The notes: generated from the sequence alone by a model not told the origin. A DNA stretch of 64,000 nt from Pseudomonas sp. RIT623 (GCF_004519305.1 NZ_SOZA01000002.1:124001-188000), one strand, 5' to 3'; shown: positions 17,724 through 26,548, counted from the first letter of the stretch. Made by a program: numbers and translations.

Positions 17724-19185
17724 GGGAGACTCCTGCGAGCGTAGTAGGGTTCTGATCGGTTTCTTTCCAGCCACCGCCAAGGGCGCGCAGCAGGCCGGCA
17801 TGGTTCTGCAGTGCCGCAGTTTTCAACTGCACCAGTTGCATGCGCGTATCGAGCACTCGGGTCTGGGCATCCAGCACATGCAGGAAGTCGGTGAGGCTTT
17901 GCCGGTAGCGCAGGCTTTCCAGGTCGTAGACCTGCTCTGCTTCATCCAGCCCTTGCACGGTCTTCATGCGCTGGCCTTCGATGGCGCGCAGCTGCGAGAC
18001 ATGCCCGGCCACCTCGCCCAGGGCGTTGACCAGGGTTTGGTTGTAGCCGGCCACGGCCTCGGCATAACCGGCCTGCTGCGCCTGGTACTGGCTGCGCAGG
18101 CGCCCGGCATCGAAGATCGGCAAGGTCACCGCCGGCCCCACGCCATAGGTGCGGCTATCGTGGTGGAACAGGTTCTGGAAACTGAAACTTTGGAAGCCGG
18201 CGAATGCGAGCAAATCGATGTTCGGATAGAACGCCGCGCGGGCCGCGCCGATGCGCTTGCCCTGGGCCTCGACGCGCCAGCGCTGGGCGACCACATCGGG
18301 CCGGCTGCCGATAAGCTCGGCCGGCAAGTGGCTGGGCAGGGTCACGCTGCGCCGCGGATCGCTGATGCGTGGCCGCCATTGCTCGCCCCAGCCCGGGCCT
18401 TTGCCAGCCAAGGCGGCCAGGCGCAACTGGTAGCCACGGGCGGCGCCTTGCAGGCGTGCCTGCTCGGCCTCGAGCAGTGGGATCGGCCCACGGGCGCGGA
18501 CGACGTCGACCTGGGTACCCAGGCCGGACTTCAGCCGGTCCTCGCTCAGGCGCAGGATGCTGCGCCGTTGTTCCAGGGTCTGCTCGACAATGGCCTGCTG
18601 CTCGAGCACACCACCAAGGGCGAACCAGGTTTCCACCAGGCTGCCACTGAGCGCCAGGCGCGCCACCGCCTGGTCGGCCTGGGCCGCGCGCAGGCTACCT
18701 ACCGCCGCCTCGTTCAAGGCGCGGTTCAGGCCCCACAGGTCGAGGTTGTAGCGCCCCTGCAGCAACGCCTGGCCATCGGTGTGCCAGACCCCGGCCTCGT
18801 CGGCGCCGGTCTTGTAATGCTGCGAATCCTGGCTACGCAGGATCTGGGTCATGGCCGACAGGTTAGGTCGGGTGTTGGCCAGGGTAATGCCGGCCTCGGC
18901 TTGCGCCCGGTCGATCCGCGCGCTGGCGATCGCAAGGCTCGGCGCCGTGTCCAGGGCGGTGGCCAGCAAGCGGTCGAGGTCACTGTCATTGAACCGCTGC
19001 CACCAGCGGTCGTCCAAAGGCGACGAGGGTTGGGTCGCGACACGGTCGATGTCCCGGCCAGCCTCGAGCTGCTCCGGTGACAAGGGTTTGGGCGGTTCGG
19101 GGCTGTGCCCGGGGCTGACGCAGCCTGGCAGCGCCAGCAGCAGGCAGATCGCCAGCCCCTGCTGAAGCGAATGAGAGGGTTCCAT
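17716..19185 (-). CDS. NodT/OprM-family outer-membrane efflux lipoprotein
   Basis: A 489-residue outer-membrane factor. The signal peptide ends in a lipobox (LALPGC, Cys 22), so it is probably lipid-anchored. Two tandem repeats of long helices and beta-strands are suggested by the NTRPNLSAM segment in the first half and the AAFYPNIDLLAFAGF segment in the second. It is the first gene of the minus-strand operon OMF-emrA-emrB-SIP and is divergent from the LysR gene. The ATG at 19185 has AAGGA at proper spacing; a GTG codon immediately upstream is the alternative start. Confidence 0.9.
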   Translation of the reverse strand: MEPSHSLQQGLAICLLLALPGCVSPGHSPEPPKPLSPEQLEAGRDIDRVATQPSSPLDDRWWQRFNDSDLDRLLATALDTAPSLAIASARIDRAQAEAGITLANTRPNLSAMTQILRSQDSQHYKTGADEAGVWHTDGQALLQGRYNLDLWGLNRALNEAAVGSLRAAQADQAVARLALSGSLVETWFALGGVLEQQAIVEQTLEQRRSILRLSEDRLKSGLGTQVDVVRARGPIPLLEAEQARLQGAARGYQLRLAALAGKGPGWGEQWRPRISDPRRSVTLPSHLPAELIGSRPDVVAQRWRVEAQGKRIGAARAAFYPNIDLLAFAGFQSFSFQNLFHHDSRTYGVGPAVTLPIFDAGRLRSQYQAQQAGYAEAVAGYNQTLVNALGEVAGHVSQLRAIEGQRMKTVQGLDEAEQVYDLESLRYRQSLTDFLHVLDAQTRVLDTRMQLVQLKTAALQNHAGLLRALGGGWKETDQNPTTLAGVSHE

Positions 19186-19238
19186 CACAACATCCTTGGC
19201 GGGTTGGGTTGCAATGGGATGTTAGGTAGCGTCATGCA

Positions 19239-19255
19239 TATTGAAAATTGCAATA
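19239..19255. promoter_or_regulatory. Candidate LysR-type operator 1
   Basis: A perfect 5-bp inverted repeat TATTG-N7-CAATA in the divergent gap between the efflux operon and the LysR gene. It has the partial dyad typical of LysR-type recognition sites. The role is inferred from position. Confidence 0.55.
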
Positions 19256-19269
19256 ACCAGAGAATAGAC

Positions 19270-19284
19270 TTGCATTTTTTGCAA
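19270..19284. promoter_or_regulatory. Candidate LysR-type operator 2 (T-N11-A)
   Basis: TTGCATTTTTTGCAA is a perfect TTGCA-N5-TGCAA palindrome whose inner core is exactly T-N11-A, the LysR-family consensus form. It lies 11 bp upstream of the regulator start codon, well placed for autorepression and for control of the divergent efflux operon together with the site at 19239. Confidence 0.6.
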
Positions 19285-19295
19285 AGGACTGCGAA

Positions 19296-20192
19296 ATGAA
19301 CCTGCCCGACCTGAACCTGCTGCTGACCTTCGATTCGATGCTGCGCGAAGGCAGTGTCACTGGCGCCGCCGAGCGCATGAACCTGAGCATCCCGGCCATG
19401 AGCCGGCGCCTGTCGAACCTGCGCGAGGCCATGGGCGACCCGCTGTTCGTGCTGGCCGGCCGGCGCCTGGTGCCCACGCCGCTGGCCTTGGAGCTGGCGC
19501 CCCAGGTGCATAATTTGCTCGAAGAAGCGCGCCACGTGCTGGGCACCAAACAGAAGCTCGAACTGGGCACGGTAAAGCGAGTATTCACCCTGCGCACCGA
19601 GGATGGTTTTACCGGCGCCTGGGCCCTGCGCCTGAGCCAACGCGTCGCGCAACAGGCCCCTCACGTGACCCTGAGTTTCATGGCCCAGGGCAACGAGGAT
19701 GTCGCCGCCCTGCGCGACGGCCTGATCGATCTCGACATCGGCATCGCCGGACCGCTGGGGCCGGAGGTCTATAAACAGCGCCTGTACATCGACACCTTCG
19801 TTGGCGTAGTCAACAACCAGCACCCCCTCGCCCGCCAGGACAGGGTCAGCGCCGAGGACCTTGTGGCCTTCCCACACCTGTCGGTATCGCGCCGCGGCCG
19901 TACCCGCGGGCCGCTGGACCTGGAACTGGAAAAACTCGGCCTGCAACGCAAGGTGCCGCTGGTGGTGCCGGGCTTCCAGGCCGCCATGCAACTGGCCAGC
20001 TCCTCGGAGATGATCGCGGTGATCCCCCGGCGCTTCGTCGAATGGTCACTGCCACTGCTGCCGCTGCATATCTTCACCCTGCCGGTGGAGACGCCCGGCG
20101 GCGAGTTTTGCCAGGCCTGGCACCCACGGGTGAACAACGACCAGGTGCATCGCTGGCTGCGCCAATTGGTGCAGGAATGCGCCGGTAGCTGA
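19296..20192 (+). CDS. LysR-family transcriptional regulator
   Basis: A 298-residue regulator. The N-terminal winged helix-turn-helix reads LNLLLTFDSMLREGSVTGAAERMNLSIPAMSRRLSNLR-like across about residues 6-45; the rest is the substrate-binding effector domain. The DLNLL start and LSVSRRG segment are typical of the NodD/NahR/PcpR-like branch, which often responds to aromatic compounds. It is divergent from the efflux operon with two palindromes between, and the HpaB-like gene follows 260 bp downstream in the same direction. Control of both is inferred. Confidence 0.92.
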   Translation: MNLPDLNLLLTFDSMLREGSVTGAAERMNLSIPAMSRRLSNLREAMGDPLFVLAGRRLVPTPLALELAPQVHNLLEEARHVLGTKQKLELGTVKRVFTLRTEDGFTGAWALRLSQRVAQQAPHVTLSFMAQGNEDVAALRDGLIDLDIGIAGPLGPEVYKQRLYIDTFVGVVNNQHPLARQDRVSAEDLVAFPHLSVSRRGRTRGPLDLELEKLGLQRKVPLVVPGFQAAMQLASSSEMIAVIPRRFVEWSLPLLPLHIFTLPVETPGGEFCQAWHPRVNNDQVHRWLRQLVQECAGS

Positions 20193-20452
20193 ATCGGTTA
20201 GCGCGCCGCGGAGCAAATGCGAGCCTCGGGCGCCACAGCTGAAAAGCGCAAAAACTGCCCACAGTAGCCAGCGTTAAAACGCGCTCACAACCCCTCCTGC
20301 AAGCAATCGTAGATTGCACGTTTCGAAATTTACAATTAGTCACACTCCTCCCTAAGTTGTGGTCCGTGCAAGCCAGCATTTACCCCACAACAACAGCGCG
20401 CCGCCCCTCTGGGCACTCAAGGTGCGCGATCAAACGGACACGGAGCAGACTG

Positions 20453-21985
20453 ATGATGGATCACAAAGGTTTTTCTCAAGAACGCAGGGGCCTGCAAACC
20501 TCCCAGGAGTACCTGGAAAGCCTGAGGGACGGGCGTGAGGTATGGATCAACGGCGAGCGGGTCGAGGATGTCACCGAACACCCGGCGTTTCGCAATGCGG
20601 CATTGATGAATGCGCGGTTCTACGACGCCCTGCATGACCCCGCACTGCGCGACAAGCTCACCATCGAGATCGACGGCGCCCCGGGGCTGCGCTGCCACCG
20701 CTTCTTCCAGGCGCCACGCACGGTCGAGGAACAGGTTGCCGCCCGCGACGCAATCGCCGAGACAGCGCGCCTGAGCTATGGCTGGATGGGCCGTACCCCG
20801 GACTTCAAGGGCGCCTGGATCGGCACCTTCGGCCCCAACCGCGACCTGTACGGCGAGTACGCCGAAAACGCCACGCGCTGGTACAACTTCAGCCGCGAAC
20901 GCCTGCCCTTCATCAACCATGCAGTGGTCAACCCGCCCGTGGACCGCAACCAGGACCCGAACACCTCCAACGTGTTCGTGCGGGTCGTCGAGGAAACCGC
21001 CGACGGTCTCTACATCAGCGGCGCCAAGGTGGTGGCCACCGGCGCGGCGCTGACCCAGTACACCTTCGTTGCCCACTACAACGTGATGTACCAGGACAAG
21101 AAATACTCGCCGATCTTCATGATCCCCACCGGTGCCAAGGGCGTGAAGCTGATCTGCCGCACCTCCTACGAGCAGGCCGCGAGCAAGAACGGCAGCCCGT
21201 TCGATTACCCACTGTCCAGCCGCATGGACGAGAACGACTGCATCCTGGTGTTCGACCGCGCCTTCGTGCCGTGGCAGGACGTGTTCATGTATGGCGTGGA
21301 GATGTCCAACAGCTTCATCCAGAAGTCCGGCTTCTTCGGCCGCACCCTGATGCACGGCTGCACCCGCCTGGCGGTGAAGATGGACTTCATCTGCGGCCTG
21401 TTCCTCAAGGCCGTGGAGATCTGCGGCACCCGTGACTTCCAGGGCGTGCAGGGCGCGGTGGGCGAAGCGATTGCCTTGCGCCACATGCTCTGGGGCCTGT
21501 CCGACTCGATGGCCTACCGCACGGAAAGCTGGAACGAGGAATTCCTCCTGCCCAACCTTGAGTCGGCCCTGGCCTATCGCGCCACCGCCGGCGACGCCTA
21601 CAGCCGAGTGATCAACCTGATCCGCAAGACCGTGGCCAGCGGCCTGATTTACCTGCCGTCCCACGCCAAGGATTTCCTCAACCCCGAGGTACGCCCGTTC
21701 CTCGACCAGTATGCCCGTGGCTCCAACGGCATCGACGCCGAGGAGCGGGCCAAGACCCTCAAGCTGCTGTGGGATGCGATCGGCACCGAATTCGGTTCGC
21801 GCCATGAACTGTACGAGGTCAACTACTCCGGCAGCTACGAGAAGAGCCGTCTCGACACCCTGCACATCGCCAGCCATTCGGGACGCACCGAGCAAATGCG
21901 AGCCCTGGCCGAGCAATGCATGGCCGAGTACGACCTCCACGGCTGGACCGCGCCGGACTTCAAGGCGGCCTACGCGGCGCGTTGA
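20453..21985 (+). CDS. HpaB/PvcC-type FADH2-dependent aromatic hydroxylase
   Basis: A 510-residue member of the 4-hydroxyphenylacetate 3-monooxygenase oxygenase family (also PvcC). The opening SQEYLESLRDGREVWINGERV, the acyl-CoA-dehydrogenase-like middle, and the C-terminal LLWDAIGTEFGSRHELYEVNYSGS segment fit the family, as does the length. Such enzymes ortho-hydroxylate phenols using FADH2 supplied by a separate reductase (HpaC); none lies beside it. The start at 20453 follows GGAG; a second ATG is the next codon. The upstream LysR gene may control it. The true substrate is unknown. Confidence 0.87.
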   Translation: MMDHKGFSQERRGLQTSQEYLESLRDGREVWINGERVEDVTEHPAFRNAALMNARFYDALHDPALRDKLTIEIDGAPGLRCHRFFQAPRTVEEQVAARDAIAETARLSYGWMGRTPDFKGAWIGTFGPNRDLYGEYAENATRWYNFSRERLPFINHAVVNPPVDRNQDPNTSNVFVRVVEETADGLYISGAKVVATGAALTQYTFVAHYNVMYQDKKYSPIFMIPTGAKGVKLICRTSYEQAASKNGSPFDYPLSSRMDENDCILVFDRAFVPWQDVFMYGVEMSNSFIQKSGFFGRTLMHGCTRLAVKMDFICGLFLKAVEICGTRDFQGVQGAVGEAIALRHMLWGLSDSMAYRTESWNEEFLLPNLESALAYRATAGDAYSRVINLIRKTVASGLIYLPSHAKDFLNPEVRPFLDQYARGSNGIDAEERAKTLKLLWDAIGTEFGSRHELYEVNYSGSYEKSRLDTLHIASHSGRTEQMRALAEQCMAEYDLHGWTAPDFKAAYAAR

Positions 21986-22242
21986 GGCCGGGCGCAAGGC
22001 TGGCGCCCGACGGCCCGCTGGGCCTGGGCGCGCAGCCCTCTTGCGCAGGTAATGCCCTTGTAAAGCAAGACACACGTCCATGTGTGAATCCTTTCAGCGC
22101 TGCTGATCGATACACCTTAGAAGAACAATCCCGGCTTGTCGGCTGCGTTGTTTGCAATGATTGATTGCGCCGCTGCTTGCCGTCGACGCAATGTAAGAAT
22201 CGTCTGATTCAGGGCCTACCCAGGCCCTGCCATCATCGAAGA

Positions 22243-22977
22243 ATGACAACCTCTCCCCTCATCCACCCTGTTGCTCGGCGGCTCATGGCCTGGGGCGCCC
22301 TCATCCTGGCGATGATCATCTGCTCACCGGCACAGGCCGATATCACCTTCGATGGCTTCAGCCGATTCATCTTCGAGGGCTCACAAAAGCAGTTGCCGGT
22401 GATCATCGTCAACCAGAGCGATGAGCCGGCGCTGGTGCAAGTCAAGCTCGACTGGGGCGACAAGCCCCCCATCGCAGCCCTGCCCATGGCGGTGACCAAG
22501 CCACTGTTGCTGATCCCCGCCAACGGCAAGGCATCAACCGGCATCCTTTACCAAGGGCTGGGCCTGCCGGATGACCGCGAGTCGTTCCTGATGCTCAAGG
22601 TGCTGCAAGTGCCGAAGAGAACCACCGACAGCAATGCCATGGCACTCGCCCTGCAGCACAACCTCAAGCTGTTCTACCGCCCTGCGTTGCCCGGTTCGAT
22701 CGGGGATGCCGTCAACCAGTTGCAATGGTCGAACAGCCCTGGCGGTGGCTATGAAGCACGCAACGATTCGCCCTATTACCTGACGCTGACCGAGGTCAGT
22801 GTGCGCGATCGCTCGGGGGCCACCTGCGGCCAGGTCATCGATCACCTGATGATCGCCCCGTTCTCAACCTATCCGTTGTCCGCGAGCGGCTGCGAAAAAC
22901 CCGCGGGCCAGGTGGCCTACGCCTATATCAGCGACGCCGGGCTGCCCCATCCACGTCAAAGCACCTTTAAGTTCTGA
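22243..22977 (+). CDS. Pilus-assembly (fimbrial) chaperone-like protein
   Basis: A 244-residue periplasmic protein with a signal peptide ending near PAQA. The chaperone fold is shown by SRFIFEGSQKQLPVIIVNQS (first strands, with the conserved Arg), a hydrophobic LLIPANGK edge strand and the signature LKLFYRP. Two C-terminal cysteines (TCGQ, GCEKP) may form a disulfide. Such chaperones complete and deliver fimbrial subunits by donor-strand complementation. The adhesin-like gene follows 18 bp later; no usher or major pilin gene is present in the window. Confidence 0.88.
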   Translation: MTTSPLIHPVARRLMAWGALILAMIICSPAQADITFDGFSRFIFEGSQKQLPVIIVNQSDEPALVQVKLDWGDKPPIAALPMAVTKPLLLIPANGKASTGILYQGLGLPDDRESFLMLKVLQVPKRTTDSNAMALALQHNLKLFYRPALPGSIGDAVNQLQWSNSPGGGYEARNDSPYYLTLTEVSVRDRSGATCGQVIDHLMIAPFSTYPLSASGCEKPAGQVAYAYISDAGLPHPRQSTFKF

Positions 22978-22995
22978 TCACCGGAAGGCCTCGCC

Positions 22996-23982
22996 ATGTT
23001 CAGCAGACAGTTACTTTTCATCGGTTTTCTATTCTTCCTGAGCATCCCCAACAGCTACGCGCTGAAATGCCAGAAGGCGGGTTCGTCACTGATCAATGAC
23101 ACAACCACCATTACCGATACCACCGCCGTGCCCAACTCGTTGCCCGCCGGCACGCTGTTGTGGCGGCAGCCGACGCAACGCATCAATGTCGAATGCTGGG
23201 TCGACATTCCCAACATGCCCGGTGAAAAAATCTATTTCTACATGAACCCCGGTAAAGTCAACCTGGGCAATGAGATCGAAATCGGCGTCACCTATCAGGG
23301 CAAGGACTACCTGTATTCCTCGTTGCCCGGCGGCAAGCTGGACATCGGTTGGTTCGTCAACGGTTGTACCGAGAATTGCGGCTGGCAGAAAGAAAGCAAA
23401 TCCATGACCTACTCGTTGTTCTTCGTCAAAAAGTCACCCGCCGGCGACAACAAGGAGGGCCCCATGACAACGCTCGCCAACTACCGGGCATTTCAATTCG
23501 ACGGGGTGGGAGGTGTACGCGTAGGGGAGAGTTACAACGTCACCGCCAAGGGCTTGGACAAGTTCCGCTATCTACCTTGCGAGTCCTCGATCAGCATCCA
23601 GCCGAACGTCATCAATTTCGGCGCGATCCGCCCGTCCGGGGCTGTGGTAGGCGCGACCATCAAGGAGGTACCGTTCACCATCATCGAACAGCGCACCTGC
23701 CAAGCCGCTTATGGCTTGGGCGGCTACCTGGAACCACTGACAGCGAGCTTGAACAGCGCCCAGGACACCCTGATCCCCAACGACAACAAATCGGTGGGCA
23801 TCAGCCTGATCAACGATGATGGTCAACGCGCGCTGGCATTCAAGAAAGAGTTCGTGCTGACGCCCAAGACCACCTCGACCACCAACTCGCACAGCTTCCA
23901 GGCGCGGCTGAAATGGCTGACCGCGACGCCGACGGTCGGCGAGTTCAACGCTGGCGCGACCCTGGATATCTTCTATAAATGA
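22996..23982 (+). CDS. Fimbrial adhesin-like secreted protein
   Basis: A 328-residue exported protein with a clear signal peptide (about residues 1-22, ending NSYA). The remainder is beta-rich with paired cysteines (for example NGCTENCGW), and the C-terminal half from about residue 195 begins CESSISIQPNVINFGAI, a pattern common at the start of fimbrial subunit domains, ending in ATLDIFYK. This two-part layout suggests a tip adhesin: a receptor domain followed by a pilin domain. Codon use and base composition look less GC-rich than neighbours. It is the likely client of the adjacent chaperone. Exact family not recognised. Confidence 0.75.
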   Translation: MFSRQLLFIGFLFFLSIPNSYALKCQKAGSSLINDTTTITDTTAVPNSLPAGTLLWRQPTQRINVECWVDIPNMPGEKIYFYMNPGKVNLGNEIEIGVTYQGKDYLYSSLPGGKLDIGWFVNGCTENCGWQKESKSMTYSLFFVKKSPAGDNKEGPMTTLANYRAFQFDGVGGVRVGESYNVTAKGLDKFRYLPCESSISIQPNVINFGAIRPSGAVVGATIKEVPFTIIEQRTCQAAYGLGGYLEPLTASLNSAQDTLIPNDNKSVGISLINDDGQRALAFKKEFVLTPKTTSTTNSHSFQARLKWLTATPTVGEFNAGATLDIFYK

Positions 23983-24056
23983 GCGGTGCGCCCCGGATGG
24001 TGACAGCGCTCGGATGAGCAGGGAACCGCCCCTGAACCTTGGCATTCAGGGCAACG

Positions 24057-24092
24057 AAAAAGCCCGCTTCCGTTGCCGGAAGCGGGCTTTTT
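24057..24092. terminator. Bidirectional terminator between the adhesin and tRNA-Lys genes
   Basis: AAAAAGCCCGCTTCCG pairs with CGGAAGCGGGCTTTTT around a short loop, giving T-runs on both strands. It can end both the plus-strand fimbrial transcript and the minus-strand tRNA transcript. Confidence 0.9.
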
Positions 24093-24103
24093 CTTACTGC
24101 ATA

Positions 24104-24179
24104 TGGTGGGTCGTGTAGGATTCGAACCTACGACCAATTGGTTAAAAGCCAACTGCTCTACCAACTGAGCTAACGACCC
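24104..24179 (-). tRNA. tRNA-Lys (anticodon UUU)
   Basis: A 76-nt tRNA with encoded CCA. On the minus strand the acceptor begins GGGTCGT and ends ACGACCC-A-CCA; the D arm (AGCTCAGTTGGTAGAGC), an anticodon loop with TTT in CTTTTAA, and the T arm with GGTTCGAATCC are all intact. Confidence 0.97.
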
Positions 24180-24193
24180 GTTGGATGGCGCGT

Positions 24194-24221
24194 ATATTAC
24201 TGATTTCTCAGAGGAAATCAA
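24194..24221 (-). promoter_or_regulatory. Promoter of tRNA-Lys
   Basis: On the minus strand TTGATT (24216-24221) and TAATAT (24194-24199) are 16 bp apart, and the tRNA 5' end lies 14 bp downstream of the -10 box. The tRNA may therefore be transcribed independently of queC. Confidence 0.6.
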
Positions 24222-24239
24222 CACCCCATCGCATTTTTT

Positions 24240-24914
24240 TCAAAAATACCGGGTCGGGTCCGCTACCCCGGCGGCCTTGAAGCCGTCGGCGCGCAGGCGG
24301 CAGCTGTCGCACTTGCCGCAGGCACGGCCATTATCATCGGCCTGGTAGCAGGAAACGGTCAGGCTGTAATCCACGCCATGGGCCATGCCGGCCTGGACGA
24401 TCTGCGCCTTGCTCAGGTTCTGCAGCGGCGCCTGGATGCGGAAGCCCTGCCCTTCGACACCGGCCTTGGTGGCCAGGTTGGCCATGCGCTCGAAGGCCTC
24501 GACGAACTCGGGGCGGCAATCCGGGTAGCCGGAGTAGTCCACGGCGTTGACGCCGATGAAGATGTCACGGGCCTCGAGCACTTCTGCCCAACCCAGGGCC
24601 AGCGACAGGAATACCGTGTTACGCGCCGGTACATAGGTCACCGGGATCCCTTCGCTTGGCGCTTGCGGCACATCAATGCTGCTATCGGTCAGGGCCGAGC
24701 CGCCAATGCCGTCCAGGTTCAAACCAATCACCTTGTGCTCGACCACGCCCAGGTCGCGGGCAACCCGCGCCGCGGCGTTGAGCTCGGCGCGGTGGCGCTG
24801 ACCGTAGTCGAAGCTCATGGTGTAGCACTGGTAGCCTTCGGCCTTGGCCATGGCCACCACGGTGGCCGAATCGAGGCCACCGGACAGCAGGATTACCGCA
24901 CGTTTGTCAGTCAT
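24240..24914 (-). CDS. queC: 7-cyano-7-deazaguanine synthase
   Basis: A 224-residue enzyme that turns 7-carboxy-7-deazaguanine into preQ0 using ATP and ammonia, in queuosine synthesis. The PP-loop [11 protein letters not shown] is at about residues 9-19, and the C-terminal zinc site is made by the cysteines of [17 protein letters not shown]. The ATG at 24914 has GAGGAGA upstream. It directly follows queE, 10 bp apart, so the two successive pathway enzymes are cotranscribed. Confidence 0.97.
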   Translation of the reverse strand: MTDKRAVILLSGGLDSATVVAMAKAEGYQCYTMSFDYGQRHRAELNAAARVARDLGVVEHKVIGLNLDGIGGSALTDSSIDVPQAPSEGIPVTYVPARNTVFLSLALGWAEVLEARDIFIGVNAVDYSGYPDCRPEFVEAFERMANLATKAGVEGQGFRIQAPLQNLSKAQIVQAGMAHGVDYSLTVSCYQADDNGRACGKCDSCRLRADGFKAAGVADPTRYF

Positions 24915-24924
24915 GTCTTTCTCC

Positions 24925-25572
24925 TCAGCGCCCAGGTTCGTCGTTCCACAGCAGCTTGTGCAGCTGCAACTGGAAGCGCACGGGCAGGTTGTCGGCAACG
25001 ATCCAGTCGGCCAGGTCACTGGCCTTGATCTGGTGATGGCTGGGCGAGAACAACACCTCGCCGGCGCGCTCGGCCAGGTTGTACTGGATCAGTTTGGAAA
25101 CCGCCCAATCGTAGTCTTCGCGGGAACAGATGACGAACTTGACCTGGTCGTTACGGGTCAGCAGCTCGATATTCTCGTAGCGGTTGCGATGCGACTCCTC
25201 GGAGCCTGGGGTCTTGAGGTCGACCACCCGGCTCACCCGAATGTCGGTGCCGCTGATATCCAGGGCGCCGCTGGTTTCCAGCGACACTTCGTACCCGGCG
25301 TCGCACAGGCTGCGCAGCAATGGCAGGGCATTGGGTTGGGCCAGCGGTTCGCCACCCGTGACGCAGACGTAGCGCGGCTTGAAGCCGGCCACCTGCTCGA
25401 GCAGCGAGTCGAGGGTGCGCAGGGTACCGCCGCTGAACGCGTAGGCACTGTCGCAGTATTGGCAGCGCAGGGGGCAACCGGTCAGGCGCACGAAAACCGT
25501 GGGCAGCCCGGCCGTTCGCGTTTCACCCTGCAAGGAGTAAAACACTTCGGTGATGCGTAATGTGTCTTGCAT
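24925..25572 (-). CDS. queE: 7-carboxy-7-deazaguanine synthase (radical SAM)
   Basis: A 215-residue radical-SAM enzyme converting 6-carboxy-tetrahydropterin to 7-carboxy-7-deazaguanine. The cluster motif is CPLRCQYC (CX3CX2C), preceded by the substrate segment FYSLQGE; VTGGEPL is the SAM-binding GGE motif. The ATG at 25572 is preferred over an in-frame GTG three codons upstream. It precedes queC. Confidence 0.97.
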   Translation of the reverse strand: MQDTLRITEVFYSLQGETRTAGLPTVFVRLTGCPLRCQYCDSAYAFSGGTLRTLDSLLEQVAGFKPRYVCVTGGEPLAQPNALPLLRSLCDAGYEVSLETSGALDISGTDIRVSRVVDLKTPGSEESHRNRYENIELLTRNDQVKFVICSREDYDWAVSKLIQYNLAERAGEVLFSPSHHQIKASDLADWIVADNLPVRFQLQLHKLLWNDEPGR

Positions 25573-25688
25573 GATCGCCACGGGCGTGACAGCTAAACAG
25601 GCTGTCCGCCTCCGTCAGGCACTGTCGCGGACTCGACATGGCGTTATCCGCGGCAGCGTGTTTACGAAAAAAGGTCGGTGATTCTAAC

Positions 25689-25716
25689 GAAAAAACCCGC
25701 GACAAGCGCGGGTTTC
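25689..25716 (-). terminator. Terminator after cpoB
   Basis: On the minus strand AACCCGCG and CGCGGGTT form a stem followed by a run of Ts, 17 bp after the cpoB stop. It separates the Tol-Pal unit from queE-queC. Confidence 0.88.
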
Positions 25717-25732
25717 TTTCGAATGGCAAGCT

Positions 25733-26542
25733 TCAGAGCTTCTGCAGGTCGCGTTGCGCCAGCTGCGCGGCGGAGGTGCCGGGGTACTGGGTGATGACCT
25801 GTTGCAGGATGCCCTTGACCTTGTCGGTGTGGCCTTGGCGGCGCTCGACGTCGGCCAGCTTGTACAACGAGTCCGGCACCTTGCTGTGCTGCGGATACAG
25901 CTGGCTGACCTTGGCAAAGGCCTGGCCGGCGCCTGCCAGGTCGCCCTTGGCCAGGTTGACCTCGCCCAGCCAGTACTGGGCGTTGCCGGCATACTGGCTG
26001 TTGGGGTACTTGCGCAGGAAGGCGTTGAACGCCTGACTGGCCTTGTCGAAGTCCTTCTGCTTGATCAGGTCGAAAGCGGCGTCGTAATACAGCTTCTCTT
26101 TCGCCGGATCACCCGGCTCGCTGCTCGCGGCCGGAGGCTGCGCGGCGCTGGCGCCGGCAGCGGCACCCGTGGCTGCGTTGCTCGCGCCACCGGTGGAAGA
26201 ATTGTCTGGAGTCGCGGCAGGCGCGGCACCGCTGCCAATGCGGCGGTCGAGATCCTGGTAGCGCTCGAGGTTTTCCTGCTTCATGCGCGACACATCGTTC
26301 TGCAGCTCTTCGATGATGCCTTGCTGGCGGGAAATCTGGTCCTGCATCTGCTGCAGCTGCATGAACAGCTGGCCATTTGCAGAAGCAGGGGCCGAAGCCC
26401 CTGCTCCGGCATAGGCGCCGCTCGTGCCATAACCCGCAGGTGGATAGCCACCCGCGTTGTCATCTACTACGGGAACCGCAGCCCACGCCGAAAGGGGCAG
26501 GCTGAGTGCGAGGACGGTTACAGCACGGCGGCACATACGCAT
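25733..26542 (-). CDS. cpoB: Cell division coordinator CpoB (Tol-Pal associated, YbgF)
   Basis: A 269-residue periplasmic protein. A signal peptide (cleaved near SAWA) is followed by an N-terminal trimerising coiled coil (about residues 60-100, MQLQQMQDQISRQQG), a low-complexity Ala/Ser/Pro linker, and C-terminal TPR repeats (about 150-269) with KYPNSQYAGNAQYWLGE and LYPQHSKVPDSLYKLA. CpoB ties Tol-Pal constriction to peptidoglycan synthesis through PBP1B. It follows oprL by 6 bp. Confidence 0.95.
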   Translation of the reverse strand: MRMCRRAVTVLALSLPLSAWAAVPVVDDNAGGYPPAGYGTSGAYAGAGASAPASANGQLFMQLQQMQDQISRQQGIIEELQNDVSRMKQENLERYQDLDRRIGSGAAPAATPDNSSTGGASNAATGAAAGASAAQPPAASSEPGDPAKEKLYYDAAFDLIKQKDFDKASQAFNAFLRKYPNSQYAGNAQYWLGEVNLAKGDLAGAGQAFAKVSQLYPQHSKVPDSLYKLADVERRQGHTDKVKGILQQVITQYPGTSAAQLAQRDLQKL

Positions 26543-26548
26543 AGGAAC

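Noticed and set aside
7000..24179. Genomic island integrated at the tRNA-Lys gene
   Set aside because: The tRNA 3' end faces the accessory block, but no integrase and no direct repeat of the tRNA end were found, and most genes in the block look compositionally native.
25573..25688. preQ1 riboswitch upstream of queE
   Set aside because: No convincing stem-loop with an A-rich tail of the preQ1 type could be seen in the short leader.
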